Shown one piece after another: positions 8,561 through 17,186 of a stretch of 64,000 nt of DNA. The stretch comes from an uncultured Flavobacteriales bacterium (GTDB lineage Bacteria; Bacteroidota; Bacteroidia; Flavobacteriales; BACL11): assembly GCA_943788405.1 (NCBI GenBank), contig CALSQD010000002.1, positions 108,850 through 172,849 of the forward strand, in the 5' to 3' direction. Within the stretch, counting starts at the first letter, position 1; every line of letters starts with the position of its first letter. The notes beneath the pieces were generated by a model. That model did no database searches and had not been told where the DNA came from. It saw only the letters and a program-made list of their open reading frames with translations. Both the position numbers and the translations under genes were made by a program.

Positions 8561-10282
8561 TTATAGTTTTGTATAAGGGATATCAATTATTATTGTAGTG
8601 CTGTTTCCTCTTTCTGAGTCAATTTCCATTTTCCCATTAAACAGAGTTATTCTTTTTTGAATATTCCTAAATCCTATTCCGTATTTTTTCTTTTTCTGAT
8701 CAAATCCTCTACCATTATCCTCTACCATTATTGTTAGGTAGCTTTCATGGCCAGTAAGGTGAATATTTACATTTGTGGCAAGTGCATGTTTTCGTATGTT
8801 ATTAGATAATTCCTGTATTATTCTATAAACGCATATTTTTTGCTCATAAGTTAGGTTTTCTAGTTCTTTTTCTGGGTAGCATTGAAAACAGATTCCAATT
8901 TCTAAATCAGGAAAAGTTCTGTTTAAATAATTTTCAATTGTGATGGGAAGACTATTTTTCTTGAAAGAAATTGGGGTTAAGTTATGAGAGATTTTTCTAA
9001 TTTCTTGGTATGTCTTTTCAATATGTACAATTTCTTCTAATAAAGTAGGGCAATTATTTTCTGCTTGTAAATTAGATAAACTTAGTTTTAACCCTGCTAA
9101 AGAACCGCCCACTCCATCATGCAAATCTTGAGCTATCTCTTCTCTTATTTTTTCTTGCTCATCAATAATTGCCTTAGCAGCTTTTGTTTTTTGTTTTTCA
9201 AGTTGTGTTTCTAGTGCGCGTCTTTTTGAAGTTCTTAATATAAAAGTGGTAATTATAAGTACTAATATAAGTACAATGATTAGTATATATTGTTTTTCTT
9301 TATGGGCTTTGTCAATGGCATGTCTAATTTTTAACTCTTCATTTTTCTCTTTCTGAGCAGAAATTATTTGTTCTTTCTGCTTGATTCCTGCTAAACTGTC
9401 ATTAATAGGAATTGCTTGTCTTAATGCATTTAATGCAGCTTTATGATTGTTGTTTAGCTCATAGGCTTTTGCAATATTTTCATAAGCAATTGCTAGGTTA
9501 TTTTTCTTGCCGTACTCTAAACATACATCAATACATTTTTGAAAATAAACAATTGCAGAATCAGGAATTTTCTCCATTAAAAAAACATAACCTAAATTAT
9601 TATAGGCTTCTATTGATTGATTTGGAAGCTTTAAGTTGACTCTAATTTTTAAGGCAGTTCTGAAATAAAAGAAGGAAGAGTCTAAATTCCTATTTCCATA
9701 ATGATGAATTCCTAAAGAATTATAGTTGTAGGCTAAAGCTTTTTGGATATTTAGAATTTTATTAATTTTCATAGATCGCATTGTAAAATAAAATGCTGAA
9801 TCTTTTTCGCCTAATCTGTTTTTAAAAATTCCCAGAAAGTTATTCATTAAGGCCATTTCAATTGAGTCGTTCTTAGCCTTTGCTAGATTGTAATTTTTTT
9901 TTACTGTAATAAGGCCTTCCTCAAATTGTTTGGCATGGTTTTGAATTTTCCCAATAAGATTTAGTGCATTTTTCTTTCCCTCATAATTGTTAAGTTGTTC
10001 AGCAATAAGTAGTGATTGTTTTCCTGCCTCCATGGAAAGTGTTCTTCTGGCTTGGTCAAATAAGATTCTTCCTTTTTGAAACTGCCCTTCCATTTCTCCT
10101 TCTGAGTATTTGGATATTTGTGATTTCTGTATTGCATTTACTGCAAAAGAATAAGCAGAATCTAAATCAATGTGAATATATTGTCTGGCTTTTGAATTTA
10201 AACTGTCAATTTCTACTTCATAGTTCTGACTATAAACGCATAAAGGAAGAAGTAAAAGAATATTGATAAATAATCGGAACAT
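8561..10282 (-). CDS. TPR-containing sensor histidine kinase (HisKA_3 type)
   Basis: A 573-residue sensor. Residues 1-19 look like a signal peptide ending VYSQ. Residues about 25-320 are helical TPR-like repeats, followed by one membrane span at about 330-349. The phospho-acceptor His (about 388) is in QDLHDGVGGSLAGLKL, typical of NarX/DesK-like kinases that pair with LuxR-type regulators. The ATPase domain has ELSNNIRKHA and VEDNGRGFD, then YGIGFRNIQKRI. The TPR part would face the periplasm and sense an unknown signal. It lies 2 nt before the regulator gene, forming a clear two-gene system. Confidence 0.93.
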   Translation of the reverse strand: MFRLFINILLLLPLCVYSQNYEVEIDSLNSKARQYIHIDLDSAYSFAVNAIQKSQISKYSEGEMEGQFQKGRILFDQARRTLSMEAGKQSLLIAEQLNNYEGKKNALNLIGKIQNHAKQFEEGLITVKKNYNLAKAKNDSIEMALMNNFLGIFKNRLGEKDSAFYFTMRSMKINKILNIQKALAYNYNSLGIHHYGNRNLDSSFFYFRTALKIRVNLKLPNQSIEAYNNLGYVFLMEKIPDSAIVYFQKCIDVCLEYGKKNNLAIAYENIAKAYELNNNHKAALNALRQAIPINDSLAGIKQKEQIISAQKEKNEELKIRHAIDKAHKEKQYILIIVLILVLIITTFILRTSKRRALETQLEKQKTKAAKAIIDEQEKIREEIAQDLHDGVGGSLAGLKLSLSNLQAENNCPTLLEEIVHIEKTYQEIRKISHNLTPISFKKNSLPITIENYLNRTFPDLEIGICFQCYPEKELENLTYEQKICVYRIIQELSNNIRKHALATNVNIHLTGHESYLTIMVEDNGRGFDQKKKKYGIGFRNIQKRITLFNGKMEIDSERGNSTTIIIDIPYTKL

Positions 10283-10290
10283 AATATTAC

Positions 10291-10320
10291 CAAATATAGT
10301 GATTATTTTATCAATTCCAA
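10291..10320 (-). promoter_or_regulatory. Predicted promoter of the kinase/regulator operon
   Basis: On the minus strand TTG (10320-10318), 19 nt and TATATTTG (10298-10291) match the Bacteroidota consensus. The box ends 8 nt before the kinase ATG. The TTG is inside the last codons of the helicase gene, so the operon can be expressed independently with almost no leader. Confidence 0.5.
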
Positions 10321-12585
10321 CTTTGCAAACTTTAACAATAATTGCTTTAGGCCAATACCACTGAAAAATACGCCTGCTTTTTTATCGGCTCCATCTCCTG
10401 AAATGGTTAGTACTTTTCCTTCTCCAAATCGGGCGTGTTTTACTTTCATTCCCGTCTGTATTTTGCTAAGATCACTTGCGTTTATGCTTATATTTTTAGC
10501 TCTATTTAGGTTAGTTAAATTCTTAGGCGGAATAAATTTTTTGGTAGGAGCAGAGTATTCTTTTTTCTTAAATTTAGTTTTTGCATAAATTTTATGAGGA
10601 CTATATTCTGTTTTCTTTTTTGGCGCTAATTCATGTTTTTCTAAAAAGCTTTCGTCTAATTCGCTTATAAAACGGCTTGGTTCACAGTCAGTATATTGTC
10701 CCCATTTAAAGCGAGAGGAAGCAAAGGATAGGAACAGTCTTTTTTCTGCTCTTGTTATGGCAACATAAAAAAGTCGTCTTTCCTCCTCTAAATTTTCTTG
10801 ACTTTCCCCACTCATCATACTTGGGAAAAGATTTTCTTCTAAACCGACAACAAATACATAAGGAAATTCTAGCCCTTTGGCAGCATGAACCGTCATTAAA
10901 GTTACTTTGTTAAAATCCTCTTCTGTTTCTTTATCTTGATCGGTTAAGAGTGCTACATCTTCCATGAAGTCGGGTAATTTATTTACTCCTTTTTCAGCTG
11001 TTTCACTAAAGTCTTTTATACCATTTAGCAGTTCTTGAATATTCTCAAATCGACTAACACCTTCAGGAGTTTTGTCAGTATATAAGTCGTTAAATAACCC
11101 TGTTGATTTTGCAATTTCCTCTGCAACAGTATAGGCATCTTTTTGTCTGGAATTAATGATGAAATTATTAATCATTAAAGCAAATTCCTTTAGTTTTTTC
11201 TGAGTTCCTTTATTGATGTTAATTTCAATTTCTCCAAGGTGATTGATGACCTCCCAAATACTTTTGTTGTGTTCGTTAGCACACACATTAAGTCTTTGAA
11301 TTGTTGTTGCGCCTATTCCTCTTGTTGGGTAGTTTATTATTCTTTTAAATGCCTCTTCATCATTTGGGTTAATAGATAAGCGATAGTAGGCCAATAAATC
11401 TTTGATTTCTTTCCTTTGGTAAAAAGAAAGGCCACCATAAATTTTATAAGGAATATTTCTTTTTCTTAATGATTCTTCAAGAGAACGGGATTGAGCATTT
11501 GTTCTGTATAAAATTGCAAAATCTTTATGATGAGTTTGGTTGCGCATTTGTACATCTGAGATGGTGTTGGCAACAAGCCTTCCTTCATCATTATCGCTTC
11601 CTGTTTTTACAACAATAATTTTATCTCCTTTTGTATTGTCTGTCCAAACATTCTTTTCTAATTGTTTTTCATTGTGCTTTATTATGCTGTTTGCTGCCTC
11701 AACAATAGTGGATGTTGATCGGTAATTTTGCTCTAATTTATAGGTTTTGTAGTCAGGATAATCAACTTTAAAGTTTAATATATTTTGAATATTTGCCCCT
11801 CTAAAAGCATAAATACTTTGGGCATCATCTCCTACAATACAAATATTTTCATTGAGTGCTGCAAGCTTTTTTATAATAAGGTATTGCACATGATTTGTAT
11901 CTTGATACTCATCAATTAAAATGTATTTAAATTTCTCCTGATATTTTAGTAGTACATCAGGGTGGTTTTCTAATAATTGGTAGGTTTTTAAAAGTAAATC
12001 ATCAAAATCCATTGCTGATGCTTTTTCGCACCTTTGTACATACATTTGGTAAATTCTCCCAAATTCTGTTCGCTTTGCAATTTTATCTGTTTGTACTAGT
12101 TCTGCTTTATTATTGTATCCAGCAGGGGTGATGAAGTTATTTTTTAAGGAAGAAATTCTGTTTCTAATTACTCCAACTTTGTAGATGTCTTTGTCTAGGT
12201 TTAGTTCTTTAATAATGCTTCTTACTAAACTTTTGGAATCGTCAGTATCGTAAATTGTAAAGTTGGAAGGGTAGTTTAGCTTTTCAGCTTCAAATCGTAA
12301 TATTTTTGAAAATACAGAGTGAAAAGTTCCCATCCATAAGTTGCGAGCATCACTTTGTCCCACAATATTTTCAATTCTTGTACGCATCTCTTTAGATGCT
12401 TTATTAGTAAAGGTTAAGGAAAGAATATTGTGCGGACTCACTCCTGATTTCAAAAGATGTACTATCCTATATGTAAGTACTCTTGTTTTTCCTGATCCTG
12501 CTCCAGCAATTACCATTAAAGGTCCGTTAAGGTGTTGTACTGCTAGTCTTTGCTCAAGATTTAGTTTTTGTAAATAATCTTCCAT
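10303..12585 (-). CDS. UvrD/PcrA-family ATP-dependent DNA helicase
   Basis: A superfamily 1A 3'-5' helicase acting in repair and replication restart. Motifs in order are the Q-motif region LNLEQRLAVQHL, motif I GAGSGKT, motif Ia LTFTNKASKEM, motif II DEYQDTN, motif III VGDDAQSIYAFRGA, motif IV LEQNYRST, motif V TVHAAKGLEFPYVFVVGLEE and motif VI VAITRAEKRL. The C-terminal segment GMKVKHARFGEGKVL is the PcrA/UvrD tail that contacts RNA polymerase in PcrA. The frame opens at 12630, but I prefer the ATG at 12585 (MEDYLQKLN, 760 residues) because homologues begin there and a -7 box (12604-12611) lies between the two. Confidence 0.94.
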   Translation of the reverse strand: MEDYLQKLNLEQRLAVQHLNGPLMVIAGAGSGKTRVLTYRIVHLLKSGVSPHNILSLTFTNKASKEMRTRIENIVGQSDARNLWMGTFHSVFSKILRFEAEKLNYPSNFTIYDTDDSKSLVRSIIKELNLDKDIYKVGVIRNRISSLKNNFITPAGYNNKAELVQTDKIAKRTEFGRIYQMYVQRCEKASAMDFDDLLLKTYQLLENHPDVLLKYQEKFKYILIDEYQDTNHVQYLIIKKLAALNENICIVGDDAQSIYAFRGANIQNILNFKVDYPDYKTYKLEQNYRSTSTIVEAANSIIKHNEKQLEKNVWTDNTKGDKIIVVKTGSDNDEGRLVANTISDVQMRNQTHHKDFAILYRTNAQSRSLEESLRKRNIPYKIYGGLSFYQRKEIKDLLAYYRLSINPNDEEAFKRIINYPTRGIGATTIQRLNVCANEHNKSIWEVINHLGEIEININKGTQKKLKEFALMINNFIINSRQKDAYTVAEEIAKSTGLFNDLYTDKTPEGVSRFENIQELLNGIKDFSETAEKGVNKLPDFMEDVALLTDQDKETEEDFNKVTLMTVHAAKGLEFPYVFVVGLEENLFPSMMSGESQENLEEERRLFYVAITRAEKRLFLSFASSRFKWGQYTDCEPSRFISELDESFLEKHELAPKKKTEYSPHKIYAKTKFKKKEYSAPTKKFIPPKNLTNLNRAKNISINASDLSKIQTGMKVKHARFGEGKVLTISGDGADKKAGVFFSGIGLKQLLLKFAKLELIK

Positions 12586-12603
12586 AGTATTTTTAAAGAA
12601 CAT

Positions 12604-12611
12604 CAAAGGTA
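12604..12611 (-). promoter_or_regulatory. Possible -7 box of the helicase gene
   Basis: TACCTTTG on the minus strand fits TAnnTTTG and ends 18 nt before the preferred ATG at 12585. No TTG is found at -33. It supports the shorter start because an upstream start would lie outside the transcript. Confidence 0.3.
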
Positions 12612-12653
12612 CATTTATTCCTTTAGTCATTTTCGCTTGTTGATAAAATTTTG

Positions 12654-12661
12654 TATGTTTG
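12654..12661 (+). promoter_or_regulatory. Possible -7 box of the first giant repeat gene
   Basis: TATGTTTG fits TAnnTTTG and ends 16 nt before the ATG at 12678, the same distance as in the promoter of the gene at 17187. No well-spaced TTG is present. It argues against the TTG start at 12651. Confidence 0.3.
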
Positions 12662-12677
12662 TCAATTAGAGTTTTAT

Positions 12678-15600
12678 ATGAGGAAAAGGTTTACTATAAT
12701 TAATACTTTGATGGTGGCATTATGTTTGCTAACTGCAAATGCGTTTGCAAATACTGCTAATTCACAGATGATGTTGTGTCAAATAACGGTAACTAATACT
12801 ACTGATATTAGCTGTAATGGAGGTGCTGATGGATTAGTTGCAGTGCTAGGTTCTGGAACTACAGGATCTTACCATTACACTTTACAGATATTCAATTCTA
12901 CTTTTAGTATTTGGCAACAGATAGCGCAATCGCCAGCTGCAGGAACATTTAGTTCAACTCCAGTAACTTTCCCTTCTTTAGTTGCAGATTGTTACATGAT
13001 AGTTATGACGGATAGTTTGGGTTGTAGTGATACGGCTAATTTTTGTTTAACTGAACCTAACGCAATAATAGTTAATGAAACCATTGTAAATTCATCAACT
13101 CCTTTTACTAATGATGGGAGTATAGTTTTGAATGTTTCTTTAGGGATTTCAGGTTATACTTATAATTGGTCGGGTCCTAATGGATTTACTTCTTCTAATC
13201 AGAATATTAGTAATTTATTACCTGGAAATTATAGCCTTATAGTAACAGATAATGTGGGTTGTATATATTCAAATTCTTATTTAGTTGGAGTTATTCAACA
13301 ATCTTCTTATGGTACTTATATAAGTTCAAATGTATTATGTAATGGTGATAGTTCAGGAGTGATTGATGTGGTAGGTGTTTATGGTGAGGGTTTAACTCCT
13401 TATTATAGCTATGATTTAGAGTATTATGATGTGTTATCAGGAAATTGGCAGATTGTAAGTGCTGCATCTGTATTGGATACTTTTTATACCTTTATTAATC
13501 TTTCGGCAGGAACTTATCGATATACAGTGAGTAGTTTACCTTATGTTAATACAACACCAAATATTGTAGTTTCAGAACCAGCCCCAATTACTATTTCGAC
13601 CCTTGTTACAAATGTTACAGGAAATACTGCTTGTGATGGAATTATTCAGTCTACTGTAACTGGAGGTGTTCTTCCTTATGCTTATATGTGGTGTGACGGG
13701 CAAACGACAAATACAGCACTAGCGCAATGCACAGGTCAATGTTGTGTATTTGTTACCGATAGCAATGGGTGTAATGCTAATAAATGTGATAGTGTTGGTG
13801 TTATTTTGCCGTGCACGGATTCTATTCAGGTTTCAGTAAGTATGAGTCCTGAAAGTTGTAGAGGTGGAGATGGAAGTTTTCAGATTTTAGCTAATAGAGG
13901 TAATGCTCCTTATTACTATTCTATTAATGGAGGATTTACTTTTGATACAATTAGTTTTAATAACACAGTAGTTATTGATTCTTTGGTCGCAGGAAATTAT
14001 GATATTGTAGTAAAGGATGATAGTTCCTGTGTAACAGATTATGGGTTGCTTTCTCTTGGAGTTACTCCAAATCCTGTAATTAATACGGTAAATATAATTA
14101 ATGAAAGTTGTTGTGGTGATGATGGGCAAATTATTGTGTTTGCTGACAACCCTACTGCAATTGTTAAATATTCTATTGATACTTTATTTTCTTGGCAAGA
14201 TTCTGCAGAGTTTGTAGGATTGTACAGGGGGAATTATTTGGTGCTTATTGAAGATACTAATTCCTGTATTGATAGTGTTGAGGTTTATGTTGGGGTAGAT
14301 TCAGTACCCAATATAAACATGATGACACAAGCTACTGACATTGTTTGTAATGGTGATACAAACGGAACATTTAAGGTCTATTATCCAGATAGTTGTTATG
14401 ATTATGTTTTGTGGCGTTATACTTTATTTAACCCTCAAATAGCCATTGATACGGGCTCCTATTTTAATGAATTAATAAAAGGGTATTATGGGGTGGTGGC
14501 TACTTCAAAATCGGGTACTTGTATTGATTCTTCAGCAGTGAGATATATTGATGAGCCCACTCCAATTGTATATAATGAACCTACTTCATCTGCAGTATAT
14601 TGTATGAATAATGGTTTATGTAATGGAAGTTTGTCTTTAGATGGATTACCAGCTGGAGGAATTCCTCCTTATCAGTATTATATTAATGAAGTATATACTA
14701 ACATCCCTTTAGGACCAATTGATGTTGATAGTGCTTTTTTTGGAATATGTCCTGGAGAATATGAGGTGCAGGTTTTAGATGCAAATGCTTGTGTGATTAG
14801 GGATACTATTTTAGTATTAGACTCTTCATTATACATTGATTCCTTTGTAGTTGATAATAGTACTTGTTTTGGCTCTGATGATGGTGTAATTACTGTGTTC
14901 TCACATGGAGGAATTGGAGCTTATTCTTATTTGTGGAGTAATGGTGATGATACACAAACTGCTGATAGTTTGTCGCCAAATAACTACACGGTAATTGTTG
15001 TTGATTCTGTTGGGTGTACAGCTATGGCTTCTTCACAAACTACCCAGCCAGATACATTGCTGTTTAAAATTATTGAAAGCGGAAAAATTCCAGAAACTTG
15101 TATGGGGGTAACTTATGATGGGCAAATTTTTCTGGAAGTTACAGGGGGTTCTTCTCCTTATAACTATGCTTGGGTTGGGAATTCAGGTATAAGTGGTTTT
15201 GGTTATGGCGATACTATGATTAACCTTACTTATGATACCATTACAATAAGTGTTTCTGATGTAAATGGCTGTGTTGCTTCTCCTACATGGGGGACAATAA
15301 ATATAACGGTAGTTGAAGCTCTTAATTCTGCTAATCCTTTGCTGTTGGATACAGTATTAGTGGGGAATTCGCCTATGTGTTATGGTGCTGCAACTGGAGC
15401 CATTCAAATTGATATTGCTCAAGGATTTTCTCCTTATCAATATTCTATTGATAATGGCATTACACAAAGCTTAACTAACATATTTACGAACCTTATTGCT
15501 TTGCCTTATAGTATAGTGGTTTATGATGCTTTTGGTTGTACGGACTCTACTAAGGTTTTCCTAGAGGAATATGATGAGCTTACCTTAAGTGTGGATAGTA

Positions 15601-17108
15601 TAAAGCATGTTAGTTGTTATGGGGGTAATGATGGATTTATTTCAATGAATGCTAGTGGGGAGCTTGGAGGATTTAGCTATTTCTGGGTTCCTACTTTTGA
15701 TACTACATCAGCTATTTCTGGTTTATCAGCTGTGCCTCAGATGGTTCAATTAACCGATTCTGTTGGATGTACAATTTCTGATACAATTATTATTGAGCAT
15801 TTAACAAATCCTATTCAGTCGAGCGATTTGCTAATTAATAATGCAAGTTGTTTTGGTATGGAAGATGGGAATGCAAGTATTCAAATTATTGGCGGGATGC
15901 CTTTTGGGAATGGTGTTTATGCGATTAGTTGGATGAACCTTTTAAATGATACTGTTGCAAATGGAAATTTTGCAAATAATTTGGGGCAGGGTACCTATTT
16001 GGTAGGAGTTACCGATAGTTTTTCTTGCGGTCCTTTTATTGATACAATAATAATTGCTCAGCCTTCTCAATTTTATTTAGAGGTTATTAATATTGAAAAC
16101 AATAAATGTTATGGGGAAAGTGAAGGTGAAATTACTGTAACAGCATTTGGGGGTACTGCTCCTTATTTGAATTATTTCATTTCAGATACTTTGAGTGGTA
16201 TCATAACTGGAAATTCAGCTATCTATTCTAATTTAATGGCAAGTGATTATGCATTATGGGCGGTTGATGATAATGCTTGTAATTCAGATACTTTGTTTGG
16301 GGTTAAGTTGGGTGAACCAGGCAAGATTACTGCTCATACCAATGTACATGATTTAAGTTGTTATCAATCAGATGATGGAATAATTGATTTGACAATTTTT
16401 AGTGGAACAGCTCCTTATCAATATCAGTTGTTGGACGGAGGTATAGTGCTAAGTCAGGGTAATGCTATGCAAGCAATATTGCTATCAATTTATGATTTAT
16501 ATGAGTCAGATTTAACGCTTCATGTTTCTGACTTCCATGCATGTGAAATTGACACTCAAATTATAGTTTCTCAACCTGAAAAAGTAGTGGCTGATTTTGT
16601 TGTGAATGATGCTTTAGGGAGGGAAAGTTTTACTACTTCATTTGTAAATTTATCAACTGGGTCTGATGTTTTTATTTGGGATTTTGCTGATGGGGCAATA
16701 GAAAGCAAGGGGCTGAGTCAAGATGTAGTTCATACTTTTTTAGAGCAAGGTGAGTATGCGGTGCAATTGATTGCTCAAAATAGTAGCTTGTCAGTATTAT
16801 GTAATGATACGGCAAGTGTTATTGTTGATGTTGAGGGGTATGATCTTTTTAATTCCTTTTCTCCGAATAGTGATAATATTAATGATGTCTTTCATTTTGA
16901 TGATTGGATGTTAAAAGGTATTGATGTTGAAATTTTTAACCGTTGGGGGCAAAAAGTATATCATTGGAGTGGGGTAGATGGTTATTGGGATGGAAGAAGT
17001 TATAATGGAGAGAAATTACCTGAGGGAGTTTACTTTTATAGCATGCAAGCTGATGGAGTGGATGGCTATTCTTTTCAAGAGAAAGGCTCAATAACACTTT
17101 TTAGGTGA
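12678..17108 (+). CDS. Giant secreted SprB-repeat protein, T9SS type B sorting domain
   Basis: About 1476 residues. The start MRKRFTIINTLMVALCLLTANAFA-type sequence is a signal peptide. The body is a series of 80-100 residue repeats with a CxGxxDG-like opening, a PYxYxW-like core and a closing VxDxxGC, the SprB repeat pattern of gliding adhesins. Near residue 1303 a PKD-like domain includes FIWDFADG. The last 90 residues (SFSPNSDNINDVF, then FNRWGQKVYHW and PEGVYFY) form a type B T9SS C-terminal domain, which directs export and attachment at the cell surface. The likely role is adhesion or gliding. It is the first of five such genes and does not share the 3-kb identical block. A TTG start at 12651 is less likely. 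Confidence 0.88.
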   Translation: MRKRFTIINTLMVALCLLTANAFANTANSQMMLCQITVTNTTDISCNGGADGLVAVLGSGTTGSYHYTLQIFNSTFSIWQQIAQSPAAGTFSSTPVTFPSLVADCYMIVMTDSLGCSDTANFCLTEPNAIIVNETIVNSSTPFTNDGSIVLNVSLGISGYTYNWSGPNGFTSSNQNISNLLPGNYSLIVTDNVGCIYSNSYLVGVIQQSSYGTYISSNVLCNGDSSGVIDVVGVYGEGLTPYYSYDLEYYDVLSGNWQIVSAASVLDTFYTFINLSAGTYRYTVSSLPYVNTTPNIVVSEPAPITISTLVTNVTGNTACDGIIQSTVTGGVLPYAYMWCDGQTTNTALAQCTGQCCVFVTDSNGCNANKCDSVGVILPCTDSIQVSVSMSPESCRGGDGSFQILANRGNAPYYYSINGGFTFDTISFNNTVVIDSLVAGNYDIVVKDDSSCVTDYGLLSLGVTPNPVINTVNIINESCCGDDGQIIVFADNPTAIVKYSIDTLFSWQDSAEFVGLYRGNYLVLIEDTNSCIDSVEVYVGVDSVPNINMMTQATDIVCNGDTNGTFKVYYPDSCYDYVLWRYTLFNPQIAIDTGSYFNELIKGYYGVVATSKSGTCIDSSAVRYIDEPTPIVYNEPTSSAVYCMNNGLCNGSLSLDGLPAGGIPPYQYYINEVYTNIPLGPIDVDSAFFGICPGEYEVQVLDANACVIRDTILVLDSSLYIDSFVVDNSTCFGSDDGVITVFSHGGIGAYSYLWSNGDDTQTADSLSPNNYTVIVVDSVGCTAMASSQTTQPDTLLFKIIESGKIPETCMGVTYDGQIFLEVTGGSSPYNYAWVGNSGISGFGYGDTMINLTYDTITISVSDVNGCVASPTWGTINITVVEALNSANPLLLDTVLVGNSPMCYGAATGAIQIDIAQGFSPYQYSIDNGITQSLTNIFTNLIALPYSIVVYDAFGCTDSTKVFLEEYDELTLSVDSIKHVSCYGGNDGFISMNASGELGGFSYFWVPTFDTTSAISGLSAVPQMVQLTDSVGCTISDTIIIEHLTNPIQSSDLLINNASCFGMEDGNASIQIIGGMPFGNGVYAISWMNLLNDTVANGNFANNLGQGTYLVGVTDSFSCGPFIDTIIIAQPSQFYLEVINIENNKCYGESEGEITVTAFGGTAPYLNYFISDTLSGIITGNSAIYSNLMASDYALWAVDDNACNSDTLFGVKLGEPGKITAHTNVHDLSCYQSDDGIIDLTIFSGTAPYQYQLLDGGIVLSQGNAMQAILLSIYDLYESDLTLHVSDFHACEIDTQIIVSQPEKVVADFVVNDALGRESFTTSFVNLSTGSDVFIWDFADGAIESKGLSQDVVHTFLEQGEYAVQLIAQNSSLSVLCNDTASVIVDVEGYDLFNSFSPNSDNINDVFHFDDWMLKGIDVEIFNRWGQKVYHWSGVDGYWDGRSYNGEKLPEGVYFYSMQADGVDGYSFQEKGSITLFR

Positions 17109-17139
17109 ATTGAGCGCGTAAGATAATAGGGTAAGCTTA

Positions 17140-17169
17140 TTGGATTAAGATGATATTTTTGTATTTTTG
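17140..17169 (+). promoter_or_regulatory. Predicted promoter of giant gene A
   Basis: TTG (17140-17142), a 19-nt spacer and TATTTTTG (17162-17169) fit the Bacteroidota consensus. A second TATTTTTG directly precedes it (17154-17161), so the box is tandem. The ATG follows 17 nt later. The region resembles that in front of gene C (34183-34215). Confidence 0.5.
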
Positions 17170-17186
17170 TAAAAAATACGAATATC

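Noticed and set aside
12651..12677. TTG start of the first giant protein gene
   Set aside because: It overlaps a -7-like box, and the ATG at 12678 gives a standard signal peptide.
17108..17150. Terminator after the first giant gene around the TAAGCTTA palindrome
   Set aside because: The palindrome is short, has no T tract and no good stem, so it does not look like an intrinsic terminator.
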